Shown: positions 16,904-24,474 of the stretch, one piece after another
Numbering within the stretch: position 1 is the stretch's first letter
How the letters are laid out: each line of letters starts with the position of its first letter
Assembly (NCBI GenBank): GCA_905234775.1
Contig: CAJOJC010000010.1
Coordinates: 1-37,046, forward strand
Reading direction: 5' to 3'
Length of the DNA: 37,046 bases
Source: an uncultured Bacteroidales bacterium
Lineage (GTDB): Bacteria > Bacteroidota > Bacteroidia > Bacteroidales > UBA932
Notes under the pieces: model-generated
Told to the model about the DNA's origin: nothing
What the model saw: only the letters and a program-made list of their open reading frames with translations
Databases searched by the model: none
Position numbers and translations under genes: made by a program

Positions 16904-19138
16904 TTATTTGCGGTTTTTGTAATAATTCATCAAACATCCGTCGGCAAGAATCTGACGTTCGTCGGCGGTGAGGTTCTGGAAGAAGAGGTGCAGAGGCTTC
17001 ACACCGTTCTTGGTGACGACTTGGGCGTCGATCTCTTCTTTGCCCTCGAGGATAGCCTTGCGGATTCCGGGCACGAAGACATAGTCGCCGGGCTCATAAT
17101 CGAAGGTGGCGTCCGGCGCGATCGTGAACGGCACGATGCCCCAGTTGATGCAGTTGCTGCGGTAGCGCTTGGTGGCGTATTCGAAGCAGATGTTCGCATC
17201 GCCTCCGAGGACTTTCTGGCAAGACGCGGCCTGCTCGCGGGCGGAGCCGTCGCCGGGCTTGTTCGCGAACACGCACGAGCCGAGCGAGGTGTTCGCGGCG
17301 CTCGCTCCGACCGCCTTCAGGGCCGCGGCGAGTTTGTCGGACACTTTGCCAGCCCTGCGGTCAAGATCCTGAGCCTGAATAGCCTTAGAAAGGCCTACGT
17401 ACTCGGGTACCCTGCGGCTAAGAGCGAATTCGCTGAGTTTCAGCGGGTTCGAGCGGTAACTTGAAGTTTCGCCTGAGGGGATAAGCTCGTCTGTGGTGGT
17501 CACGGGGTCGTGGATGACGGCGGCCAGTTCAAGGAGCATATTCTCCTCCATTGCGTACATAGTGGGCCAGTCCTTTATGTTCGGTCCATAGCGGAGTTCC
17601 ACGCTGAGGTCGGCCTTGCCGTAGCCTTCGTAGCAGCGGCTCTTGTAGATACGGCCGTCGAAACTGTAGGGCTTGTGCGTATCCTCATAGTCTATGTCGG
17701 TCGCGGCGGTGAGCACACCTCCATTGGCGGCTGTGGCTGCGATCGAGCGGGCGTCCATAAGCGAAACGAGCGAAATCTGTCCCTGACCGGGCTTGGAGCC
17801 TTCGCGGTTGGGGAAGTTGCGGGTCGTGTGGCGGATGCTGAAACCGTTGTTCGCCGGCACGTCGCCTGCGCCGAAGCACGGTCCGCAGAAGGCGGGCTTG
17901 ATCACCACGCCGGCCTCGAGGAGTTCCTCGGCGATGTGGTTGCGGGTGGTCGCGAGATACACAGGAGTGCTCTGAGGGTAGCAACTCATCGTGAAGTAGT
18001 CGTTGCCTATGGTCTTGCCCTTGAGGATGGCGGCAGCCTCGGAGAGGTTGTCGTAGGTGCCTCCGGAGCAACCGGCGATAAGAGCCTGGTCCGCCACCAC
18101 CTTTCCGTTCTTGATCTTGCTGACGAGATCCACCTGCACCTTGTCGCCGAAGCGTTTGCGGGTATCTTCCTCGACTGCCTTCAGGATGCCTTCAGGGTCT
18201 GCCTGAAGTTCGTGAATCGTGTAGGCGTTGGACGGGTGGTAGGGTAGAGCGATCATACACTCCTGGCTGGAGAGATCGATCTTGATCATACTGTCGTAGT
18301 ATGCCACCTTTCCGGGCTCGAGTTTCTTGAAGGCCTCGGGACGCTCGTGCATATTGTAGTATTCCTGCACTTTCTCGTCCGTGATCCAGATAGAACTGAG
18401 GCAAGTGGTCTCGGTGGTCATCACGTCGATGCCGTTACGGAAGTCCACGGGGAGTTCCTTCACTCCGGGGCCCGCGAATTCGAGCACCTTGTTCTTCACG
18501 AAGCCCGACTCAAATGTGGCTTTGACGAGGCTGATGGCCACATCGTGAGGTCCAACGCCGTGCTTGGGCTTGCCTTCAAGCCACACGAGAACGACCTCGG
18601 GAGTGTTGATGTCCCAGGTGTTCTTGAGGAGTTGCTTGACAAGTTCTCCGCCGCCTTCGCCCACACCCATACATCCGAGTGAGCCGTAGCGGGTGTGAGA
18701 GTCGGAGCCGAGGACCATGCGCCCGCAGCCGGCGAGTTTCTCACGCACGTACTGGTGAATAACCGCCTGGTTTGCAGGGACATAGATTCCGCCGTACTTC
18801 TTCGCCGCGCTGAGGCCGAAGACATGGTCGTCTTCATTGATAGTGCCTCCCACCGCGCACAGGGAGTTGTGGCAGTTGGTCATTGCGTAGGGAATGGGGA
18901 AGGTGTCGAGGCCGCTGGCCCTCGCCGTCTGGATGATTCCTACGTAAGTGATGTCGTGCGAAGCCATCGCATCGAAACGGATGCGAAGTTTGTTGCCTTT
19001 GGAACCATCCACATCGTGTTTTCTCAAGATTCCATAAGCGATGGTGTTTTCGCGTGCCTCGTCTGGAGACAGGGGCGCGGATTCTGCGACGGTCTTGCCG
19101 TCCATCAGATAAACACCGTGGTTGATTAGTTCTACCAT
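16904..19138 (-). CDS. Aconitate hydratase family protein
   Basis: The product has 744 residues. It carries the aconitase domain layout: domains 1-3 with GSDSHTRYGSLGCMGVGEGG, and the three cysteine ligands of the [4Fe-4S] cluster at C357 (AGCSGGTYDN), C418 and C421 (FCGPCFGAGD). The C-terminal swivel domain includes SSYRSNPLKLSEFALSRR, and the last segment DYVFVPGIRKAILEGKEE is plausible for the family. The N-terminal style (MVELINHGVYLMDGKTVAE) resembles the hydratase/YbhJ-like branch more than E. coli AcnA or AcnB. Given its place between citrate lyase genes and icd, it most likely interconverts citrate and isocitrate in the cytoplasm. The stop is 37 bp before the icd ATG. The upstream gap to citC/citG is 66 bp, AT-rich, without a clear -7 box. 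Confidence 0.88.
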   Translation of the reverse strand: MVELINHGVYLMDGKTVAESAPLSPDEARENTIAYGILRKHDVDGSKGNKLRIRFDAMASHDITYVGIIQTARASGLDTFPIPYAMTNCHNSLCAVGGTINEDDHVFGLSAAKKYGGIYVPANQAVIHQYVREKLAGCGRMVLGSDSHTRYGSLGCMGVGEGGGELVKQLLKNTWDINTPEVVLVWLEGKPKHGVGPHDVAISLVKATFESGFVKNKVLEFAGPGVKELPVDFRNGIDVMTTETTCLSSIWITDEKVQEYYNMHERPEAFKKLEPGKVAYYDSMIKIDLSSQECMIALPYHPSNAYTIHELQADPEGILKAVEEDTRKRFGDKVQVDLVSKIKNGKVVADQALIAGCSGGTYDNLSEAAAILKGKTIGNDYFTMSCYPQSTPVYLATTRNHIAEELLEAGVVIKPAFCGPCFGAGDVPANNGFSIRHTTRNFPNREGSKPGQGQISLVSLMDARSIAATAANGGVLTAATDIDYEDTHKPYSFDGRIYKSRCYEGYGKADLSVELRYGPNIKDWPTMYAMEENMLLELAAVIHDPVTTTDELIPSGETSSYRSNPLKLSEFALSRRVPEYVGLSKAIQAQDLDRRAGKVSDKLAAALKAVGASAANTSLGSCVFANKPGDGSAREQAASCQKVLGGDANICFEYATKRYRSNCINWGIVPFTIAPDATFDYEPGDYVFVPGIRKAILEGKEEIDAQVVTKNGVKPLHLFFQNLTADERQILADGCLMNYYKNRK

Positions 19139-19204
19139 GATTGATTAATAATGATTATTGATTTATATATGTTTGTGTCTTGTCTTCAGTTCAATTATGA
19201 GTCA

Positions 19205-21067
19205 TCAGTTCAGCACTGATTCGATGAATACGGTCAGTGCCAGCATGTCCGCCGCCCCTCCTGGGGAGATGCCCTCGAGAGCGTACTGCGCGCACAATGG
19301 CTTCAGGACCTCTTCCAGCCCCTCATTCCGGGCCATTTCTTGCCCCTCACTCCGGGCTCGATCCGGAATCTCTCCGAGTAGCGCCGCCGCCTTCGTTTTC
19401 ACTCCCTGCGCCCTGTCGTACCCCACTCTGTGAATGACGCATGTATCGTCCAGAGTACTCATTATCCTCAGGAGAGTCTTCTGGAGTCTGAGTTCGTCGC
19501 CCTCAAGTGAACGGTAATAGGGTAACCAATCCTCGAAAAGTTCTTTATAGCCTTCAAGAGCCATTTCTTTCGCTCCTTTAACTCCATATTGCTCGCTTGC
19601 CTCCTGTCCGTGGGATTTGGGCGTGGAATGTAACTCGCTGTTTGTCAACGATTTATCAAAAAGGATGTATGCTATTTGAGGTATATCGTTTTGAATAAGT
19701 GACTGAATATCAGCACTTTGCATTTCACGCTCGCCGCGAAGTCTGGCCTCGTGAGCGGCGGAAAGGGCTGACCAGGCGGCGTTCAGGGCGAGGCCGAGGG
19801 CGAAGATGGCGCCGCGGTGGGTGTTGACTCCTCCGGTCGCGGCGAGCATTGCCTTTTCCGCTTCGATACCGAGTGCACGGAGTTCGGACGCACCCGCCGC
19901 CATAGCCATCTTCGACCAGTAAGGCCTAAGCGCTTTTATGCTGCGGAGCATAAGGTCGTAGTTCATGTCGGAATGCGCTCCGTTGCCGTCAGGGCCCACA
20001 AGTCCGGGTTTCAGCGGGGTGTCGAGTTCCAGGCGCAAGGCGCGCTCGGAAAGGGCGGCCAGCAGATACGGGCGCGTGGTCTCGGGAACCACCGAGGCCG
20101 CTTCGGACAGCCGCCCGGCCGCCAGCGCCTCGCGCACCCGCGTCGCACTTATCGGAACTCCGCGCACCTTCTTTCTGGGCAGTTGCACCAGCATCACTCC
20201 ATAGCGGGGAAGAAGTTCCTCCAGCAGTTTGTTGTAGAGCGCAGTGAGAGGATCGTCAGGCTCTCCGCCCACGAAACGTATGCTTGCGCCCAGCGCAGGA
20301 GCGATATGCCTGCCGAACAGGTCTATGTCCAGACGCATCTGAGTCTCGGAAGCGTCGTTGAGATCTTTCAGGAAATAAGTGGGGAAGGTGGCCGCTGAAA
20401 TCTGATAAGCGGAACCTTCCAGTACGTCGGCATCGCCGTCAGTGCCCTTCAAAATCATCTCCTTGCGCTCTTCGTAGGAGAAAAGTGACACGTCTTCGCG
20501 AACAGGAATGATTGCAAGATTCCCGGGCTCAGAGCCTGACTTGCTGTAGGGCCAGGGAGTGGCGAATTGCTGCAAAGCCTGGTTGACCAGATACTTGTGC
20601 CCCCAGGTGAACGGGTTGGCGTTCATAATAATAACCCCGGGAGCCTTATGCTGTCTCAAATAATTGCAGTATTCCTCAAGCCCGCGTCCGTTTTCCATCA
20701 GCACAGCCTGCGGCGCAGAAGCCAAAAGTTTGAACCCCAGGCTCTCGAACACAACCTGATACGAAGGCTTGGTGAACACCTTTAGATTCATAACCCCGCG
20801 CGAGGCAGCTTCGGAAACAACATGAGACACCAAAGGTCCCAGAAGGCCCTCCGAGCGCATAGCAGAAGAAACTGCCACACACTTTATCACATCGCCAGCC
20901 AGACCAGCGCCGGCCAGAATGGAACCATCTGAAGACTGAACAGCATAATAATAATCAAGCACTTCCAGCCGAAGACCATTTTCTTCGAGGAAGCGCTCCA
21001 CCTTTGCGCGAAAGTAAGGAGATGAAATCGGTATCTCCTGTATGTCCTGTTCTGCGATAGTTTCCAT
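19205..21067 (-). CDS. CitC-CitG fusion: citrate lyase ligase and triphosphoribosyl-dephospho-CoA synthase
   Basis: The ATG at 21067 gives 620 residues; a GTG at 21103 would add 12. Residues 1-340 are CitC, the ligase that acetylates the citrate-lyase prosthetic group: an N-terminal GNAT-like part (AGAGLAGDVIKCVAVSSAMR), then a nucleotidyltransferase fold with NANPFTWGHKYLV (H157, the HxGH-type site) and ISATRVREAL. Residues from about 345 to the end are CitG, which makes the prosthetic-group precursor from ATP and dephospho-CoA: LDTPLKPGLVGPDGNGAHSD (H365), ATGGVNTHRGAIFALGL and LEGISPGGAADMLALT are the conserved blocks. The usual known fusion partner of CitG is CitX, so CitC-CitG is unusual. 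It follows citX by 64 bp on the same strand. Both activities belong to citrate-lyase maturation and act in the cytoplasm. Confidence 0.9.
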   Translation of the reverse strand: METIAEQDIQEIPISSPYFRAKVERFLEENGLRLEVLDYYYAVQSSDGSILAGAGLAGDVIKCVAVSSAMRSEGLLGPLVSHVVSEAASRGVMNLKVFTKPSYQVVFESLGFKLLASAPQAVLMENGRGLEEYCNYLRQHKAPGVIIMNANPFTWGHKYLVNQALQQFATPWPYSKSGSEPGNLAIIPVREDVSLFSYEERKEMILKGTDGDADVLEGSAYQISAATFPTYFLKDLNDASETQMRLDIDLFGRHIAPALGASIRFVGGEPDDPLTALYNKLLEELLPRYGVMLVQLPRKKVRGVPISATRVREALAAGRLSEAASVVPETTRPYLLAALSERALRLELDTPLKPGLVGPDGNGAHSDMNYDLMLRSIKALRPYWSKMAMAAGASELRALGIEAEKAMLAATGGVNTHRGAIFALGLALNAAWSALSAAHEARLRGEREMQSADIQSLIQNDIPQIAYILFDKSLTNSELHSTPKSHGQEASEQYGVKGAKEMALEGYKELFEDWLPYYRSLEGDELRLQKTLLRIMSTLDDTCVIHRVGYDRAQGVKTKAAALLGEIPDRARSEGQEMARNEGLEEVLKPLCAQYALEGISPGGAADMLALTVFIESVLN

Positions 21068-21131
21068 TTTTGCAGGCTTCCCAATACTCCCGGTATCACC
21101 CACTTATGAAATACGTAGCGAAGTTACATAT

Positions 21132-21629
21132 TTACCCGCAATAAGCCAACACTAATTCGTGGATTTTAGCAAGCAATTCTTCTGTGGTGTGCGTATGCGC
21201 TCTCATACAGTAGCGAGCCTCATTGTCGCACAGAAGGCAGCGACGCGGCGGAAGTCCGATATCGGCGCGCGATAAAGGCACGACTCCGTCCATCACATCA
21301 ATATCCATCAAACGCCCAAGAGGGTGAGTGTCCTCGATCTGGCAACAGAATTTCTTGACCTGGACAGCCTTCATCGGCACTACCAGATAGGCTTCATAGC
21401 CCGTCTCCAGATCGCGGACATGAGTATGCCTCAGCACACTGCCAAACCTGTTCAGCAGTTCAGCCAGTCCGGCCTCTCCGATAATCAGGGAATCCGCGCT
21501 ACGCTTGACTGAACCGGGCAACTGCACGGTAAGGCATATCAAAGAGCAACCGGGATAGGCGAGCAGCAACTGTTTCTGGTGCTGCACACGCCTGTCCCGG
21601 CTGTCCAAAAGTTGATCCAGAGTTATCAC
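21132..21629 (-). CDS. citX: Apo-citrate lyase phosphoribosyl-dephospho-CoA transferase
   Basis: The product has 165 residues, slightly short for CitX. It has the family start (ITLDQLLDSRDRRVQHQKQLL), the central HPLGRLMDIDVMD and the C-terminal LPPRRCLLCDNEARYCMRA, both strongly conserved in CitX. The enzyme attaches the phosphoribosyl-dephospho-CoA prosthetic group to the serine of CitD. Its ATG overlaps the citF stop by four bases, so translation is coupled. The CitG activity that makes its substrate is encoded by the next gene. Confidence 0.93.
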   Translation of the reverse strand: MITLDQLLDSRDRRVQHQKQLLLAYPGCSLICLTVQLPGSVKRSADSLIIGEAGLAELLNRFGSVLRHTHVRDLETGYEAYLVVPMKAVQVKKFCCQIEDTHPLGRLMDIDVMDGVVPLSRADIGLPPRRCLLCDNEARYCMRAHTHTTEELLAKIHELVLAYCG

Positions 21630-23047
21630 TCCACTATGTTATGGATTTCGTCGAGTACTTTTCCGTGGCGGTCCATTACGACTCCCACGACCTTGTCGCC
21701 GAAGGGCAGCGGGTCAGGATGACCGATGATGGAGGTCGCCTTGGCTGCCAGATCCTTGATGTCCACGATCTTCAGCCCTGCGGCGGCGAGCCTTTCGGCT
21801 ATCTCCGGTCTGCCAGGGTTCACGGCGATGCCGTATTCGGTCACGACCACGTCCACGCCCTTGCCGGGAGTGATGAGCGTCGTCACCTTCGGGACCACGC
21901 AGGGGATACGGCCGCGCAGGAGCGGGCAAACGATGATCGAAAGCGCGCTGTCTTCGGCTGTGTCCGGATGACCGCCGATCGCGCCGCGGATGATGCCGTC
22001 CGAGCCCACGAGCACGTTCACGTTGAAGTTCACGTCCACCTCCAGGGCCGACAGAATCACGATATCGAGCGCATGGACGGCCGAACCGAGATGATCGGCG
22101 CTGGCATAGTCCACGGCGGACACTTCCTGATGCGACTGGTCGCTCGCGATCGATTCAGCGGCGACTTTGTCGAACGACTGAACATCGATCAGTTTGTCGA
22201 TCAGGCCTTCTTCGTGGAGTTTGACCATATGCGCGGTGATGCCGCCGAGCGCGAACGAGGCTTTGATGCCCTGCTCGATCATGCTCTCACGGATGTATTT
22301 GACGGCCGCGAGCGAAGCGCCGCCCGTGCCGGTCTGGATGCTGAAACCGTCCTTGAAATAGCCGGAGTTGATGATGACCTTCGCGGCCTGCTTCGCGAGC
22401 AGGATGTCGCGCGGGTTCTTCGAATCGCGGATGGCGCCCGAAGAGATCTTCGAACTGTCGCCCACGGACTCGACCACTACCACGGACTCCACCTGGCTGG
22501 CCTTGATGCTCATAGGCAAGTTCGGGTAGGCCACGAGGTCGTCCGTGAGGACCACGACGTGGTCCGCATACTGCGCGTCCGGCAGGGCATAGCCCAGCGA
22601 GCCGCAGATGCTCTTGGCGTTCTCTGAACGCGGGCAGCCCGATGCGTTCCCCAGTTCGTCGCACGACGACGCGCCCAGGAAGGCGACGTCTATGTGCAAC
22701 TCACCGCTCGCGATCGCGCTGCCACGTCCGCCGTGGGAGCGGAACACCACCGGCTCCTTCATAAGGCCGTGCGAAATCTCGTTCGCAAGTTCGCCGCGAA
22801 GGCCGGAGGTGCTGATGCCGGTGATCACGCCCGACTTGATGTGCTCGATCAGCGGAGCGTGCACGTCCGAAAGGCTGGATGCTGCTAGTTTGAGGTCCTT
22901 GAACCCCATCTCAGCCAGTTTGTCCACAACCAGATTGACAACCTTGTCGCCACCGCGGAAGTGGTGGTGGAAGGAGATAGTCATTCCGTTCTTGAGACCC
23001 GAGCGGCGAATAGCCTCTTCGAGGGTCACTACCTTCGTATTTCTCAT
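21626..23047 (-). CDS. citF: Citrate lyase alpha subunit (citrate:acetyl-ACP transferase)
   Basis: The product has 473 residues, somewhat shorter than the enterobacterial protein of about 510. The N-terminal segment KVVTLEEAIRRSGLKNGMTI with SFHHHFRGGDKVVN, and later QTGTGGASLAAVKYI and VVTEYGIAVNPGRPE, are typical of CitF and its CoA-transferase-like fold. CitF swaps the acetyl group on the acyl carrier protein for citrate, forming citryl-ACP, which CitE then cleaves. The start overlaps citE's stop (ATGA) and its own stop overlaps citX, showing a tightly coupled operon. No frame disruption is visible. Confidence 0.95.
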   Translation of the reverse strand: MRNTKVVTLEEAIRRSGLKNGMTISFHHHFRGGDKVVNLVVDKLAEMGFKDLKLAASSLSDVHAPLIEHIKSGVITGISTSGLRGELANEISHGLMKEPVVFRSHGGRGSAIASGELHIDVAFLGASSCDELGNASGCPRSENAKSICGSLGYALPDAQYADHVVVLTDDLVAYPNLPMSIKASQVESVVVVESVGDSSKISSGAIRDSKNPRDILLAKQAAKVIINSGYFKDGFSIQTGTGGASLAAVKYIRESMIEQGIKASFALGGITAHMVKLHEEGLIDKLIDVQSFDKVAAESIASDQSHQEVSAVDYASADHLGSAVHALDIVILSALEVDVNFNVNVLVGSDGIIRGAIGGHPDTAEDSALSIIVCPLLRGRIPCVVPKVTTLITPGKGVDVVVTEYGIAVNPGRPEIAERLAAAGLKIVDIKDLAAKATSIIGHPDPLPFGDKVVGVVMDRHGKVLDEIHNIVE

Positions 23048-23934
23048 AACACGTCCTCCTCTTTAAGAACACCGGATGCGATGGCGTAGGCGATGGTACG
23101 TTCCGCGCGGATCACGACCGGGCGGTCCACCATCTTGCCGTTCACGGAGATAACTCCGGAACCCTTTGCCTGGGCCTCCTTGATGGCGGCCACTATCTTG
23201 AGGGATTTCTCAATCGCCTTCGGGGTAGGGGTGAACACCTCGTTCACAACCTCTATCTGGCGAGGGTTGATGATGCTCTTTCCGTCGAAACCGAGGTCGC
23301 GGATAAGTTCGACTTCCTTGCGGAAGGTCTCCATGTCATCGAGGTTCGAATAAACAGTGTCGAAGCAGGAGATACCTGCGGCGCGGGCTGCCACTACTAT
23401 CGTCTCGCGGGCAAGAAGCAGCTCCGCCCCTCCGGGGGTGCGCTGCGTCTTGAGGCTCGCCGAGTAGTCCTCCGCGCCGAGGGCTATACCCATCATTCTC
23501 TTCGACGCGCTCGCGATTTCGAATGCGTTCACGACTCCGAGGGCGCTTTCGATAGCGGCCATAATCAGAGTCCTGCCCACGCAACCGAGTTCGGTCTCGA
23601 CCTTGATGATCTCGGCCTCGAGTTCGCGGACTTCGTCGGCAGTCTCGGTCTTCGGCATACGAATCACGTCCACGCCCGCCTTAACCACAGCCTCCACGTC
23701 TTTCTTGCCGTAGGGGGTGCTGAGGGGGTTGATGCGGACGACCATCTCCGTGTCGCCGTAGTCTATACTTTTAAGCGCGTTGTAAACGAGCAGACGGGCG
23801 GTGTCTTTCTCCGCCATGGTCACGGAATCTTCCAGATCCAGCATTATGCTGTCCGGGCCGTAGATATGCGCGTCCGCCATCATTCCCGGGTTGTTGCCGG
23901 GAACGAACATCATAGTTCTTCTTAGCCTTTCCAT
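23044..23934 (-). CDS. citE: Citrate lyase beta subunit (citryl-ACP lyase)
   Basis: The product has 296 residues, the usual CitE length. It starts ERLRRTMMFVPGNNPGMMAD and has the TIM-barrel motifs MLDLEDSVTMAEKD (with the metal-binding acidic residues), EMVVRINPLSTPYGKKD with the conserved arginine, and GIALGAEDYSASL. C-terminal DGKSIINPRQIEVVNEVF fits as well. CitE splits citryl-ACP into oxaloacetate and acetyl-ACP. The start overlaps citD by 13 bases and the stop overlaps citF by four. Stand-alone CitE-like proteins exist with other roles, but the neighbours make genuine citrate lyase the clear reading. Confidence 0.95.
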   Translation of the reverse strand: MERLRRTMMFVPGNNPGMMADAHIYGPDSIMLDLEDSVTMAEKDTARLLVYNALKSIDYGDTEMVVRINPLSTPYGKKDVEAVVKAGVDVIRMPKTETADEVRELEAEIIKVETELGCVGRTLIMAAIESALGVVNAFEIASASKRMMGIALGAEDYSASLKTQRTPGGAELLLARETIVVAARAAGISCFDTVYSNLDDMETFRKEVELIRDLGFDGKSIINPRQIEVVNEVFTPTPKAIEKSLKIVAAIKEAQAKGSGVISVNGKMVDRPVVIRAERTIAYAIASGVLKEEDVL

Positions 23935-24197
23935 ACGTCTTTTCCCGTTGCGCGGACAGCGGCCGCAGTGACACGTGCGCGTATGGTGCAGTCCAGGGCG
24001 CCTTTGTCGGTGGCTGTCACCGTGGCGTCCGTGATTCCGAGCCCCTCGAGGGTTTCGGTTATGACCTGCTTGATCTGCCTTCCGAATTGTGCGGACACAG
24101 TGCTGTTCAGGTCAATCTGAAGGCCGTTCCCCGGGGCGATCTGGATAACGATATCACCCGATTCGAGAGTTCCGGCCGTAGCGTTTTTGATTTCCAT
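23922..24197 (-). CDS. citD: Citrate lyase acyl carrier protein (gamma subunit)
   Basis: The product has 91 residues. Near the N terminus, TAGTLESGDIVIQIAPG contains the prosthetic-group serine (S13, in the ESGD motif). Further blocks, LNSTVSAQFGRQIKQVI and TDKGALDCTIRARV, match CitD. The covalently bound phosphoribosyl-dephospho-CoA arm carries the acetyl and citryl groups between CitF and CitE. It is the first gene of the cit cluster, preceded by a TACTTTTG -7 box at 24234-24241. Confidence 0.95.
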   Translation of the reverse strand: MEIKNATAGTLESGDIVIQIAPGNGLQIDLNSTVSAQFGRQIKQVITETLEGLGITDATVTATDKGALDCTIRARVTAAAVRATGKDVWKG

Positions 24198-24233
24198 TTC
24201 GTGTTAAAAAACTATGGTTTTCAATAGGGATAG

Positions 24234-24241
24234 CAAAAGTA
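24234..24241 (-). promoter_or_regulatory. -7 box (TACTTTTG) of the cit operon
   Basis: Perfect TAnnTTTG match on the minus strand, about 37 bp before the citD ATG, with a TTG at 24257-24255 about 16 bp further up as a possible -33 element. Transcription would start near 24228 and run through citDEFX, citC/citG and probably acn, icd and aspA. Confidence 0.6.
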
Positions 24242-24260
24242 CAAAATATGTAATCAATAA

Positions 24261-24297
24261 CAAAACAAAAAACAGCCTGCTGGCATTCAGCAGGCTG
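24261..24297 (-). terminator. Intrinsic terminator facing left, without a visible gene before it
   Basis: A perfect 10-bp stem (CAGCCTGCTG at 24273-24282 with CAGCAGGCTG at 24288-24297, loop of five) is followed on the minus strand by TTTTTTGTTTTG. It would stop transcription coming from the right on the minus strand, where no minus-strand gene now lies. Confidence 0.7.
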
Positions 24298-24384
24298 CTG
24301 TGGTGCAGGGAAGAAAGTGTATTAGTTAGAGGGTAATGCGGTGTATTTCCAGGCAATTATCTTGCAGAATTGAGGACAAATCCA

Positions 24385-24392
24385 TATCTTTG
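24385..24392 (+). promoter_or_regulatory. -7 box (TATCTTTG) for the AAA ATPase gene
   Basis: Perfect TAnnTTTG match, with TTGAGG at 24370-24375 as a possible -33 element. The predicted start near 24398 leaves a leader of roughly 75 bases that contains the direct repeats. Confidence 0.55.
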
Positions 24393-24394
24393 CC

Positions 24395-24474
24395 TTGATT
24401 TCGTGTAGAAATGGCACAACTAACAAGTTTGATTTCGTGTAAATAAATGTAAAGACAAAGCTTGATTCCGTGAT
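24395..24474 (+). repeat. Three direct repeats TTGATTTCGTG in the ATPase leader
   Basis: TTGATTTCGTGTA occurs at 24395-24407 and 24429-24441, and a third copy, TTGATTCCGTGATG, at 24462-24474 runs into the start codon. Copies are spaced 34 and 33 bp apart, about three helical turns. They could be an operator for the downstream gene. Confidence 0.7.

Noticed and set aside
24300..24390. Possible tRNA or small gene in the gap before the ATPase
   Set aside because: No cloverleaf pairing or TTCRA-type T-loop could be traced, and no open frame with a start is present apart from the ATPase.
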